Shown: positions 53,728 to 62,834, numbered from the stretch's first letter. The stretch is 64,000 nucleotides of DNA from Pollutiaquabacter sp046052345 (GCA_046052345.1 JBJOMN010000035.1:62001-126000), one strand, 5' to 3'. Numbers and translations are program-made. Notes: generated by a model not told the origin, from the letters alone.

Positions 53728-54753
53728 ATGAGCATTCCCCTATCCGACAAGCGAATCGCCGTATGGCTGCTTTCCGGCTGCCTGCTGATTTTCTCCATGG
53801 TCGTCATCGGTGGCATCACCCGCCTTACCGGATCGGGACTTTCCATAACGGAATGGAACGTGATCATGGGGGCAGTACCCCCCATGAACGATGTTGAATG
53901 GCAGGAGGCTTTTGAAAAATACAAGCAGATTCCCCAGTACACGGAGGTGAATTCCTTCTTTACCGTCGAGGATTTCAAATCGATATTCTGGTGGGAATAC
54001 ATCCATCGACTGGTCGGACGACTTATCGGAGTGGTCTTCCTGTTGCCATTCTTGTGGTTTCTGCTGACACGTCAATTCAACAAGCAAATGCTCCGCAAGG
54101 CGCTTTTTCTCTTCCTGCTTGGAGGGCTGCAGGGTTTTCTGGGTTGGTTCATGGTGAAAAGCGGACTGACGGAAAGGACCAGTGTCAGCCATTTGCGGCT
54201 TGCCATCCACCTCTGCACCGCGTTCATCACCTTCGGGTTCACTTTCTGGTTCGCTTTGCAGCTGTTGGAGCCGCGCTGCAATGACAAGGACATGCCGTCA
54301 TTGCGCAAATGGTCTTTCTTGTTCCTGGTACTCTTGACTGTTCAGCTGGTCTATGGTGCTTTTGTAGCAGGACTGCATGCAGGTAAGATGTACAACACAT
54401 TTCCGCTCATGAACGGAAGTGTTTTTCCGGATGGGTCCTGGATATCCTCCTGGGGACTTTCCAACCTTGTCGACAACCCCGGCACGGTGCAATGGATTCA
54501 CAGGTTTTTCGCCTTCGCGTTGTTGTCTCTTGCCGGGTTGATCTACTATTTTTCCCTAAAAAGCGGACTGTCCGGTCCCCGTAAGACTGCCGTACGGCTT
54601 GTAGCGGCTGCCATTGCGGTTCAATTCCTGCTCGGGGTGTTCACCGTATTGTATCAGGCTCCGGTCGTGCTCTCGTCGGTGCACCAGGTCGGTGCCTTCT
54701 TCCTCTTCACCGCTGCCCTTTTGCTGCGGTACAGGTTCCGCAAAACGATATAG
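53728..54753 (+). CDS. ctaA: haem A synthase
   Basis: COX15/CtaA family, converts haem O to haem A for cytochrome aa3-type oxidases in the inner membrane. 341 residues with eight TM helices. Family signatures: VVIGGITRLTGSGLSITEW at the start, FWWEYIHRLVGRLIG (haem-ligand His with R-G-R), HLRLAIHLCTAFITF, VQWIHRFFAFAL and SSVHQVGAFFLF (ligand His). No cysteine pair is visible in the extracellular loop between TM1 and TM2, which fits the proteobacterial/eukaryotic type. It starts 43 nt after the outer-membrane protein gene. Confidence 0.93.
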   Translation: MSIPLSDKRIAVWLLSGCLLIFSMVVIGGITRLTGSGLSITEWNVIMGAVPPMNDVEWQEAFEKYKQIPQYTEVNSFFTVEDFKSIFWWEYIHRLVGRLIGVVFLLPFLWFLLTRQFNKQMLRKALFLFLLGGLQGFLGWFMVKSGLTERTSVSHLRLAIHLCTAFITFGFTFWFALQLLEPRCNDKDMPSLRKWSFLFLVLLTVQLVYGAFVAGLHAGKMYNTFPLMNGSVFPDGSWISSWGLSNLVDNPGTVQWIHRFFAFALLSLAGLIYYFSLKSGLSGPRKTAVRLVAAAIAVQFLLGVFTVLYQAPVVLSSVHQVGAFFLFTAALLLRYRFRKTI

Positions 54754-54775
54754 CAGCGTCCTTGAAGGATGCCGG

Positions 54776-55351
54776 TCATTTCCACCTGACCGTTTCCATG
54801 AGGTGATGCACGTCTGCGCGGATGAATTCCAGCACCGGTGCGATGGAGTCCGGATTGGGCACGGCGTAGAAGTAAAGCGAACCGCGGAGAAAATGCCGTG
54901 TGCTGTCCGTGAGCCAGAACTGCAACGGAGAGGCGGCGCTGCCACGCAAATCGTACTCGAGGCCGTATACTTCATTCGAAGGATCCGAATACATTTGCTC
55001 ATCGATGCCGCTGGCTTTAGAAACGTGCTTCATGGCGAGATTGCGGCAATCGTCCGTGAGACGGTCCAGGTCTCCATTCACTTCTTTATAGCTCAGATAG
55101 AGAGTGCCTTTGAACGGGCGATACTCCACGTTCAGCCAGCAATCTCCGGCCCGGGTGGTGTCGCGCACGATTTCGGAATACGCCGGCGATTCGAAGGTGA
55201 ACGGGCAATAGCCCGGATCGGTTTTTACATACATCTTTTCAGGAAATCCGATCCTGAAATAGCCGCGGGGTTTCGGGGCGAAGGGCTCGTCGCAAGATGA
55301 TATTGCACAGAATGTCAGGTAAATCAGCAACAGCCGCAGGATGTTTCTCAT
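54776..55351 (-). CDS. gldD: gliding motility lipoprotein GldD
   Basis: 191 residues with a lipoprotein signal; the lipidated Cys is residue 20 (AISSCDEP). The mature N-terminus PKPRGYFRIGFPEKMY is the family hallmark, followed by DRLTDDCRNLAMKHVSKASGI and YGLEYDLRGSAASPLQFWLTD. GldD is needed for gliding and for T9SS function in Flavobacterium, with unknown biochemistry. It is 13 nt downstream of gldE. Confidence 0.92.
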   Translation of the reverse strand: MRNILRLLLIYLTFCAISSCDEPFAPKPRGYFRIGFPEKMYVKTDPGYCPFTFESPAYSEIVRDTTRAGDCWLNVEYRPFKGTLYLSYKEVNGDLDRLTDDCRNLAMKHVSKASGIDEQMYSDPSNEVYGLEYDLRGSAASPLQFWLTDSTRHFLRGSLYFYAVPNPDSIAPVLEFIRADVHHLMETVRWK

Positions 55352-55364
55352 GATGCCGGGTTTG

Positions 55365-56675
55365 TCAGGCAGGAAGTGTGATCTTGACCCTTTTGATCCT
55401 TCTGCGGTCCACGGACTCGACGGTGAAGGTGATACCGTTGAAGAGAATGACTTCGTTGAGTTTCGGGATTCCGCCCTTGAGTTCCAGTAGCAGTCCGGCG
55501 ATGGTGTCCGTCTCCTCGTTTCCGCTTTCGAACACCTTACGATCGACTTCCATGACCCTGCAAACGTCGTTCAGAAGTGTTTTCCCTTCGAAGACTACGG
55601 TGCGCGCATCGAGTCTGGAATAGAACAGGTCCTCGTCATCGAATTCGTCGTTGATCTCGCCAACGATCTCTTCGAGGATGTCTTCCAGGGTGACGATCCC
55701 GGAGGAACCGCCGTATTCGTCGATGACCACCGCAAGGTGCATTTTCATCTCTTGGAATTCCTGCAGGAGATCGTTGATCTTCTTGCTTTCCGGGACAAAG
55801 TAGGCCGGCCGAAGCAGTTTCAGCCAGTCGAAGGAGGAGTCCTCCTGACGGCCGAGGTAGGGGAGAAGGTCCTTGATGTAAAGAATGCCGATGATATTAT
55901 CGAAGGTTTCCTCGAAGACGGGTATTCGGGAATAGCGGTTCTCGATCACGGAGGGGACGATCTCTTTCAGCGACATGTCCTTGTCGAAGGAAACGACATC
56001 CATCCGTGGCCGCATGATCTGCTTTACATCGATGTTCCCGAACCGGGCGATGCCCTTGAGGATCTTCTTTTCCTCTTCAGGAGTGTTCTTGTCGGACGTG
56101 ATGTCGATGGCGTGCGTCAATTCATCGGCGGACACTTCGTATCCTTTTACCCCGATTCGCTTGTCAACCAGCGCGGTGGATGCCACCAACAGGTAGCTCA
56201 GCGGCCTGAACAGCTTGTCCAGGAAATAAACGGGATAGACGCTGCCTGAGGAGAAACGAACCGCATTATGTGTAGCATAGACCTTTGGCATCACCTCGCA
56301 GAAAAGGACGATCACGAAAGTGACTGCTACGACCTGAATGAGGAATCCAAGCGCCTCGTTCCTGCTGAAGTCGAACACTTCGTTGATCAGCAACGAGGAG
56401 ACCACGACAATGGCGATGTTCACGAAATTGATGGCGATCAGCAAGGTCGCAAGCAACCGTTTCGGCGTCGTCATCAACTGATAGACCGTGCGCTGCGAGG
56501 CGTGCTTGGAGTCCTTCAATCCCAGCAGCTGGGCCGGCGTCACCGCGAAGAAGGCGGTCTCGGCACCCGAAACAAAACCGGATAGCAGGAGGAGGGCAAG
56601 TAAAACGAGTGACCTGACTAAAAAGCCGGCCGAAAAGACGAATTCCGGATTGATGACTGAAAATCCTTCGGTCAT
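55365..56675 (-). CDS. gldE: gliding motility-associated membrane protein GldE
   Basis: CNNM/CBS/CorC_HlyC protein, 436 residues from the ATG at 56675 (a TTG at 56711 would add 12). Three or four N-terminal TM helices (FLVRSLVLLALLLLSGFVSGAE; LLATLLIAINFVNIAIVVVSSLL; VVAVTFVIVLFCEVMPKVYA), paired CBS domains (about 205-325; QIMRPRMDVVSFD) and a C-terminal domain (FYSRLDARTVVFEGKTLLNDV). Distinguished from the paralogue at 28.9-30.2 kb by its place directly before gldD and after ssb. Associated with gliding and probably T9SS; ion-transport function is not shown. Confidence 0.9.
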   Translation of the reverse strand: MTEGFSVINPEFVFSAGFLVRSLVLLALLLLSGFVSGAETAFFAVTPAQLLGLKDSKHASQRTVYQLMTTPKRLLATLLIAINFVNIAIVVVSSLLINEVFDFSRNEALGFLIQVVAVTFVIVLFCEVMPKVYATHNAVRFSSGSVYPVYFLDKLFRPLSYLLVASTALVDKRIGVKGYEVSADELTHAIDITSDKNTPEEEKKILKGIARFGNIDVKQIMRPRMDVVSFDKDMSLKEIVPSVIENRYSRIPVFEETFDNIIGILYIKDLLPYLGRQEDSSFDWLKLLRPAYFVPESKKINDLLQEFQEMKMHLAVVIDEYGGSSGIVTLEDILEEIVGEINDEFDDEDLFYSRLDARTVVFEGKTLLNDVCRVMEVDRKVFESGNEETDTIAGLLLELKGGIPKLNEVILFNGITFTVESVDRRRIKRVKITLPA

Positions 56676-56786
56676 CAGGATGCTTGCGATAAAGGCGGGT
56701 TCAGGGTCCAACGGGTAAGACTTTTTCCGTGAGAAAGCGGAAGCGCAAAGGTAGGAACTTTGCGCTTCCGGCCGTCCGGATTACGG

Positions 56787-57191
56787 TCAGAACGGCAAGT
56801 CGTCTGAAGAAGCTGCGACAACGCCTGCGGTTGCGTTCTGGTCGGATGCCCCGTTTTGTTCACGCGGCCCGCCCAGCAAGGTCATGGAGTCAGCGATGAT
56901 CTCTGTGAAATACTTCTTGACGTTGTTCTCTTCGTAGCTGCGGGTGCGTATTTTGCCCTCGATATACAGCTGCTTTCCTTTGCGGACATATTTTTCCGCC
57001 ACTTCGGCAAGTCCGCGCCAGAGCACGATGTTATGCCATTCCGTCTGGTCCACTTTCTGTCCCTCCTTGTTCTTGTACGTCTCGGTGGTAGCCAGCGGGA
57101 ATTTCGCTACGGCCACACCTCCTTCAAGGTATTTCACTTCGGGGTCCTTGCCTACATTGCCGACCAGGATCACTTTGTTCACTCCGCTCAT
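56787..57191 (-). CDS. ssb: single-stranded DNA-binding protein
   Basis: 134 residues from the ATG at 57191 (MSGVNKVILVGNVGKDPEV). The OB fold spans about residues 1-105, followed by a short disordered linker and the acidic tip DDLPF that recruits repair and replication partners. The linker is short compared with E. coli SSB. A TACCTTTG -7 box at 57244-57237 with a TTG 21 nt upstream suggests its own promoter. It is followed 111 nt later by gldE. Confidence 0.95.
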   Translation of the reverse strand: MSGVNKVILVGNVGKDPEVKYLEGGVAVAKFPLATTETYKNKEGQKVDQTEWHNIVLWRGLAEVAEKYVRKGKQLYIEGKIRTRSYEENNVKKYFTEIIADSMTLLGGPREQNGASDQNATAGVVAASSDDLPF

Positions 57192-57236
57192 GGTGTTTGT
57201 TTTGAATGTTGATGGATTGTTTGACGATTGACGCGT

Positions 57237-57268
57237 CAAAGGTAAGGTACGGCTTTAACCGGATACAA
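57237..57268 (-). promoter_or_regulatory. probable ssb promoter (TTG-N21-TACCTTTG)
   Basis: -7 TACCTTTG at 57244-57237, with TTG at 57268-57266 on the minus strand, spacer 21. The leader to the ssb ATG would be about 40 nt. Confidence 0.45.
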
Positions 57269-57366
57269 CCAAAACATGAGGGAACTCTGCTGCTGTGGCC
57301 GTTGCTGCTGACAGCATATTTTGAGATTATTGCTACATTGCTTTTCAGTTGTTGTTGATACATGAA

Positions 57367-58524
57367 ATGAGCGACGGTTCCCGTAAGAAAGTGGTTGTTT
57401 CCGGCTGTTTTGACCTGTTACACAGCGGACATGTGGCCTTCCTGCAGGAGGCATCCGGGTTCGGCGACCTTTTTGTCTGCATCGGTTCGGATGCGACGGT
57501 GCAACGGCTCAAAGGAAGGCCGCCCGTGAATTCCCAGGAGGAAAGACGTTTCATGGTCGAGTCTCTGAAGTGTGTCAGGAATTGTCGTGTCAACTCCGGA
57601 TCCGGTATCCTCGACTTTGTGAACGAGCTGGAAGAGATACGTCCGGATTTTTTTGTCGTCAACGAAGACGGCCATACGCCTCAGAAAGAACAGCTGTGCC
57701 GTCGGCTTGGAATCGACTACAAAGTGCTCCGACGGGTTCCTTCGCCGGGTATGCCTGCCCGCTCTACGACGGCACTCCGTACCCTGAGTACGATTCCCTT
57801 CAGGATCGATCTTGCCGGCGGTTGGCTTGACCAGCCTTTTGTATCCACTTTCGCCGCAGGACCGGTCATCACCGTTTCCATTGAACCGACCATTGAATTC
57901 AATAACCGCAGCGGAATGGCCAGCAGTTCCCGGAACAAAGCCATGGAACTGTGGAAGACCGCACTTCCCGAATCGGATCCGGAGCAGAACGCACGACTGC
58001 TGTTCAGTTTCGAGAATCCTCCCGGAACACGGGAGGTCAGCGGTTCCCAGGATGCGCTGGGGATCTGCATGCCGGGCCTGAATTACCTTCATTATACCGG
58101 AGGGTACTGGCCGGACATGATCGTCTCCCGCAACGACGAACCGATCCTTCAGTGGTTGGAGAAGCATCTTTACCTGCTCGCTCTCGGACCCAGGGACGAG
58201 GAGTACGACGTGTTAGGGGATACCAGTATCGATGCGCCCGGTGCAGAGAGGCTTTCCCGTCACGCGGAGGAGTTCTGGAATGCGGTCCTTCGCATGGACC
58301 TTGGAGCCGCCGGTAAGCATATGACGGCTTCTTTTGAAGCGCAGTGTGCAATGTTCCCGCGAATGGCTGACAGTTCCATCCTGGATTTCATACGACGTTA
58401 TGCGACAGGTGTGGAAGGATACAAGCTCTCCGGAGCGGGTGGTGGAGGCTATCTCATCATGCTCTCCGGAAAGCCGGTTCCGAATGCCATACAGATGAAA
58501 ATCAGGAGGAAGAACTGGTTATGA
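57367..58524 (+). CDS. nucleotidyltransferase - GHMP sugar kinase fusion (fucose-type salvage)
   Basis: 385 residues from the ATG at 57367; a TTG run upstream is rejected. Residues 1-140 form a cytidylyl/adenylyltransferase domain: GCFDLLHSGH with HxGH at 19-22, KGRPPVNSQEER (49-60), VVNEDGHTPQKE (98-109) and the R-S-T-T loop at 132-135. Residues about 142-385 form a GHMP kinase: motif 1 PFRIDLAGG (144-152), a Gly/Ser-rich loop SGMASSS (182-188) that I take as motif 2, GSQDALG (226-232) recalling the GxQD segment of fucokinase/HddA-like enzymes, and motif 3 LSGAGGGGY (354-362). The predicted activity is sugar to sugar-1-phosphate to NDP-sugar. First gene of an operon with a FucP-like symporter (4-nt overlap) and a mutarotase. 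The nucleotide and sugar are not established. Confidence 0.72.
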   Translation: MSDGSRKKVVVSGCFDLLHSGHVAFLQEASGFGDLFVCIGSDATVQRLKGRPPVNSQEERRFMVESLKCVRNCRVNSGSGILDFVNELEEIRPDFFVVNEDGHTPQKEQLCRRLGIDYKVLRRVPSPGMPARSTTALRTLSTIPFRIDLAGGWLDQPFVSTFAAGPVITVSIEPTIEFNNRSGMASSSRNKAMELWKTALPESDPEQNARLLFSFENPPGTREVSGSQDALGICMPGLNYLHYTGGYWPDMIVSRNDEPILQWLEKHLYLLALGPRDEEYDVLGDTSIDAPGAERLSRHAEEFWNAVLRMDLGAAGKHMTASFEAQCAMFPRMADSSILDFIRRYATGVEGYKLSGAGGGGYLIMLSGKPVPNAIQMKIRRKNWL

Positions 58525-59729
58525 GCAGATCGTCATCGGCCGTAACGGGAGGTTCCCTTCTGCCGCTGGTGCTGGTGACCAGTCTTTTTTTCCTTTGGGG
58601 GTTTTCCTACGGATTGCTGGATGTGCTCAACAAGCATTTCCAACAGGTGCTGCATGTCGGTAAAGGCCGTTCGGCGCTGCTGCAAGCCGTTTATTTCGGC
58701 GCATATTTCGTGATGGCATTGCCGGCCGGCCGGTTCATGCAACGGGCAGGATACAAGCGTGGTGTGTTGGCCGGCCTGCTGTTGTTTGCCGCAGGAGCCG
58801 TTCTTTTTTATCCCGCAGCTACCGGTGCTCAGTTCACGTTGTTCCTAGTGGCGCTGTTCGTGCTGGCCTGCGGTCTCGCCTTCCTTGAAACCGCCGCGAA
58901 TCCCTATATGACCGTCCTTGGTCCGCCGGAAGGCGCAGCTTTCCGGCTTAACCTCGCACAGAGCTTCAACGGTGTCGGTTCTTTCATCGGTCCGCTTCTG
59001 GGCGGATATTTTTTCTTCGGGAATGAAACGACGGATACAGGTCTCGACGCGGTCAGCCGGATGTATCTGGCTGTAGCCGTGGTAGTCCTCGGCCTTGCCG
59101 TTCTTTTCCGTTTCACGTCCCTTCCGGAACCTGAGACGGTTGCGACGCCCTCCTCCGCGCGTTTGCACGTAAAATGGTACTTCAAACGCAGGTTTCTTTT
59201 CGCGGTTGCCGCACAGTTCTTTTATGTGGCTGCCCAGGTCGGCATCGCCGCTTTTTTCATCAACTATGCCACAGATCGATCCGTCGGGATGGGCGACCGG
59301 GAGGCGGCCTACCTGCTTTCAGTGGCAATGGTATTGTTCACGGCCGGTCGATTCACAGGCAGCATGCTGATGCGCCGGATTCCGGCAGGCAGGTTGTTGA
59401 CGGTTTATGCATTCGTCGCCATGCTGCTGTGTCTGTGGGTCGCACTGACACCCTCGCCTTTCACGGCCTTCGTACTTGCAGCTGTCTTTTTCTTCGAGTC
59501 TGTCATGTTCCCTACCATCTTCGCTTTGGGTGTGAAGGACATGGGCCCCTACACCAAACTGGCGTCTTCCGTTATCGTAATGTCCATCGCCGGCGGAGCC
59601 GTGGTACCCTACTTCATGGGACTGGTCGCCGAGGGGATATCCACGGCAACCGCTTATCTGGTACCGGCACTCTGTTTCACGGTGGTGGCCGCATTCGGAT
59701 ACTTCACACGTCATGACACCTCCGTATGA
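58521..59729 (+). CDS. MFS sugar:H+ symporter, L-fucose permease (FucP)-like
   Basis: 402 residues, 12 TM helices. The opening LVTSLFFLWGFSYGLLDVLNKHFQ with Asp34, and FLETAANPYMTVLGPP with Glu123, correspond to the Asp and Glu that in E. coli FucP take part in sugar and proton coupling. SAFFINYATDRSVG-like sequence in TM7 also fits the family. Relatives in Bacteroidota also include glucose/galactose-type symporters, so fucose is the best guess from context, not proof. It overlaps the upstream kinase fusion and the downstream mutarotase by 4 nt each (ATGA), so the three proteins are made together. Confidence 0.85.
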   Translation: MSRSSSAVTGGSLLPLVLVTSLFFLWGFSYGLLDVLNKHFQQVLHVGKGRSALLQAVYFGAYFVMALPAGRFMQRAGYKRGVLAGLLLFAAGAVLFYPAATGAQFTLFLVALFVLACGLAFLETAANPYMTVLGPPEGAAFRLNLAQSFNGVGSFIGPLLGGYFFFGNETTDTGLDAVSRMYLAVAVVVLGLAVLFRFTSLPEPETVATPSSARLHVKWYFKRRFLFAVAAQFFYVAAQVGIAAFFINYATDRSVGMGDREAAYLLSVAMVLFTAGRFTGSMLMRRIPAGRLLTVYAFVAMLLCLWVALTPSPFTAFVLAAVFFFESVMFPTIFALGVKDMGPYTKLASSVIVMSIAGGAVVPYFMGLVAEGISTATAYLVPALCFTVVAAFGYFTRHDTSV

Positions 59730-60055
59730 TAAGACGCTGTTATGCACTCGACCTGAAGGATGATCCGGAGTTGATCGCCGGCTACGATGCATGGCACACG
59801 AGGGTATGGCCGGAAGTGCTTGATTCCATTCGCCGATCCGGAATACTCTCTATGGAGATCTACCGTGCAGGCAACCGGCTTTTCATGATCATGGAGACGG
59901 ATGATTCCTTTGATCCCGCCGTCAAAGCGATGAATGATGCTTCGATTCCCGGAGTCGTGGAGTGGGAAGCGCTGATGTGGGAATACCAACAAGCGATCCC
60001 CGTTGCCGCTCCGGGCGAAAAATGGGTGCTCATGAACCGGATCTTCGTACTTTAG
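59726..60055 (+). CDS. L-rhamnose/L-fucose mutarotase (RhaM/DUF718 family)
   Basis: 109 residues, dimeric alpha+beta barrel family. RRCYALDLKDDPELIAGYDAWHTRVWPEV carries the conserved His24 region of RhaM, and SMEIYRAGNRLFMIMETDD and GEKWVLMNRIFVL complete the fold. It interconverts alpha and beta pyranose anomers of a 6-deoxyhexose so that the kinase receives the correct anomer. It ends the coupled operon. Bacterial members act on L-rhamnose or L-fucose; the adjacent FucP-like symporter favours fucose. Confidence 0.88.
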   Translation: MIRRCYALDLKDDPELIAGYDAWHTRVWPEVLDSIRRSGILSMEIYRAGNRLFMIMETDDSFDPAVKAMNDASIPGVVEWEALMWEYQQAIPVAAPGEKWVLMNRIFVL

Positions 60056-60089
60056 AGCTCTTACCTTTAAGAAATAAAAAAAGACACCT

Positions 60090-62834
60090 ATGAAACAGCT
60101 TTTAGCCTTGCGCGGATTCATTTTCAACCCGCTGCTCGCCGTCAGTTTGTTCATGCCTTTGATCTCCTCCGCGAAGGATACCCCCGTATTCGTGCGCAAG
60201 GTGGAAGGAGTCAGCGAATATTCCCTTCCCAACGGCCTCCAGGTCCTGCTGATTCCGGATGCCAGCCAGAGCAACATGGTGGTCAATATCGTTTACAAGG
60301 TGGGCTCGCGGCACGAAGGCTACGGCGAGACCGGCATGGCGCACCTTCTGGAGCACATGCTGTTCAAGAGCACCAAGAACCTGGGCGACATAAAAAAGAT
60401 GCTCTCTGACAAAGGAGGCAATGCCAACGGCACTACCTGGTACGACCGTACCAACTATTATGAGATCTTCCCCTCATCGGATGAGAACCTGAAATGGAGC
60501 ATCCAGATGGAAGCCGACCGCATGGTGAATGCCACGATTTTGCAGTCCGACCTTGACAAGGAATTCTCGGTCGTGCGAAATGAATTCGAGATCGGTGAGA
60601 ACGAACCCGGCAGCATACTGATGGAACGCATTCTTTCCACGGCATACCTGTGGCACAATTATGGCAACAGCACCATCGGATCGCGTGAGGATATTGAACG
60701 CGTCAAAGCGGACCGGCTCAGGGTGTTTTACATGAAATATTATCAGCCGGACAACGCCACGCTCATCATCGCCGGAAAGTTCGATACACAGAAGGCATTG
60801 CAGTACATCGGCGATTATTTCTCCGTGATACCACGACCTCAGCGTGTGATTGAGAAGACCTATACCGTGGAGCCCGCGCAGGACGGAGAGCGCTACGTGG
60901 AACTCAGGCGGTCCGGTGATGTCCAGTATATCGGTGCGGCTTATCATGCCTCTGCACTGGCCGACGAGGACTATCCTGCCATGGATGTGCTGGCGGAGAT
61001 CCTACAGGCCGATCCGTCGGGATACCTTTACAAGGCGATGGTGGAAACCCGTAAGGCGGCCAGCATCTATTGCTATCAGCAGACGTTGCACGATCCCGGA
61101 TTCATGTATTTCGGAGTCGAGGTGCCCAAGGACAAGAGTCTCGATTCCGCCCGGACGGCCTTCGTCAAGGCACTCGATGCCATCGCCAATACCGATTACA
61201 CCGAGGCAGACCTACAACGCGGCAAGGCGAAAGTGATCAAGCAGATCGAAGATGTCGCGAACAACACCGTCTATTTCGCCATCAATCTGACGGAAATCAT
61301 CGGCGCCGGCGATTACAGGTTGTGGCCGTTGTACCGCGACCGGGTGGAACGGGTCGGATTGTCGGATATAAAGAGAGTCGCCGCACGCTACTTCCTTCCG
61401 AACAACCGTACGCTCGGAATTTTCATTCCCTCCGGTAATGAAGACCGGGTCAAGCCGGCTGAGTTCGACGATGAACGGATCGCCTCCCTTGCAGCGGAAG
61501 TCAAAGGGAAAGCGGTCCTGGACACGATAAAGGATTTCGAAGCCACCATCAGCAACGTGAAAGCGAATATGACAACGAGCTCGCTGTCAAACGGCTTTCG
61601 CTATTCGTTTGTCAGAAAACCGGTGAAAGGCGGAAAGGTGAACGCCACCGTCATCATGTTCATGGGCGATGAAAAATCGTTGTCCGGAAAGAGGGAAGTG
61701 GCGCAGCTCACAGCAGCTCTTCTCAAGGCAGGTACTACAGCCATGTCCAAGGAAAAGATCCAGGATAAGCTCGATTCCCTGAAGAGTTCCGTCTATTTTC
61801 AGGCTGCGGGGCAGCGGCTCTACATCAACATCTCCAGTTATGTGAATAACCTGGAGGCTGTCCTGGCCATTGTGAAAGACTGCCTGCGCAATCCGGTTTT
61901 CCCGCAGGAGGAATTGGATAAGACTAAGACCGAATACAAATCCTCGTTCGAGTCCCAGTTGAACGATCCGCAAAGCATCGTCTTCACACAGCTCAGCAGG
62001 CACACGGATTCCTATCCCAAAGAAGACATACGGTATTCCCCCACTCCTCAGGAAAGGATCGCCGACCAAAGTGCCGTCACGCTGGCGCAGATCCGGGAGT
62101 TCCATGCCGGCTTCTACGGAACCGGAAACGCCTTTGCCACGTTAATCGGAGACCTCGATCCGTTGACGGTCGGAAGATTGATGGAATCCGCTTTCGGCGG
62201 CTGGACGGCCAAGACGCCTTTCAAGATGTGCCTGCCTATATACGCGGCTAACGCCGGCTATTCCGAGCGTATCGAGACGCCGGACAAAGAGAACGGCGCC
62301 TTTGCCTGCGGCCTGAACATCCGGATGACGCGCAAAGACCCCGACTACCCGGCGCTGATGATGGCCAATGAGATGCTGGGAAGCGGAGGATTCCTGACCT
62401 CCAGGATTCCCACCCGTTTGCGTGAAAAGGAAGGCATCAGCTACGGTGCGGGATCCTATTTGGATGTGCCTGTACTAACTGATGCCGCAGGTTGGGGCGG
62501 CTATGCCTACTACAATCCGAAGATGGTGAACAAGGTGGATGCGTCTTTCCGCGAAGAGATCGTTCGTGCCGTCGACAGCGGATTCACCGCTTCCGAACTC
62601 AAGTCGTCTGTCACATCGTGGAAGAACGACCGTCACACTTCACTCGGTACCGACGGATTCCTCATTAGTCTGATCAACTCTTCGATGGTTAACGGCCTTC
62701 CCATCGACGATTTTGACGAGCTGGAACGCAAGGTGGAAAGTCTGACGGTTGAACAGGTGAACGCTGCCGCGAAAAAATACATCGTTCCGGAAAAGATGGT
62801 GTTCATCTTCGCCGGGGATTTCAAGAAGAAATGA
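60090..62834 (+). CDS. M16 family zinc peptidase (insulinase/pitrilysin)
   Basis: 914 residues with a signal peptide (about 1-28, PLISSAKDT), so probably periplasmic. The inverted zinc motif HxxEH is HLLEH at 85-89, with the third ligand Glu expected about 75 residues on in the LDKEFSVVRNEFEIGENE region. A second M16 half (about 500-910) lacks HxxEH, as expected for the non-catalytic half, and contains TRLREKEGISYGAGSYLD, the substrate-binding R/Y motif. It lies 34 nt after the mutarotase gene on the same strand, though no metabolic link is evident. Confidence 0.92.
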   Translation: MKQLLALRGFIFNPLLAVSLFMPLISSAKDTPVFVRKVEGVSEYSLPNGLQVLLIPDASQSNMVVNIVYKVGSRHEGYGETGMAHLLEHMLFKSTKNLGDIKKMLSDKGGNANGTTWYDRTNYYEIFPSSDENLKWSIQMEADRMVNATILQSDLDKEFSVVRNEFEIGENEPGSILMERILSTAYLWHNYGNSTIGSREDIERVKADRLRVFYMKYYQPDNATLIIAGKFDTQKALQYIGDYFSVIPRPQRVIEKTYTVEPAQDGERYVELRRSGDVQYIGAAYHASALADEDYPAMDVLAEILQADPSGYLYKAMVETRKAASIYCYQQTLHDPGFMYFGVEVPKDKSLDSARTAFVKALDAIANTDYTEADLQRGKAKVIKQIEDVANNTVYFAINLTEIIGAGDYRLWPLYRDRVERVGLSDIKRVAARYFLPNNRTLGIFIPSGNEDRVKPAEFDDERIASLAAEVKGKAVLDTIKDFEATISNVKANMTTSSLSNGFRYSFVRKPVKGGKVNATVIMFMGDEKSLSGKREVAQLTAALLKAGTTAMSKEKIQDKLDSLKSSVYFQAAGQRLYINISSYVNNLEAVLAIVKDCLRNPVFPQEELDKTKTEYKSSFESQLNDPQSIVFTQLSRHTDSYPKEDIRYSPTPQERIADQSAVTLAQIREFHAGFYGTGNAFATLIGDLDPLTVGRLMESAFGGWTAKTPFKMCLPIYAANAGYSERIETPDKENGAFACGLNIRMTRKDPDYPALMMANEMLGSGGFLTSRIPTRLREKEGISYGAGSYLDVPVLTDAAGWGGYAYYNPKMVNKVDASFREEIVRAVDSGFTASELKSSVTSWKNDRHTSLGTDGFLISLINSSMVNGLPIDDFDELERKVESLTVEQVNAAAKKYIVPEKMVFIFAGDFKKK

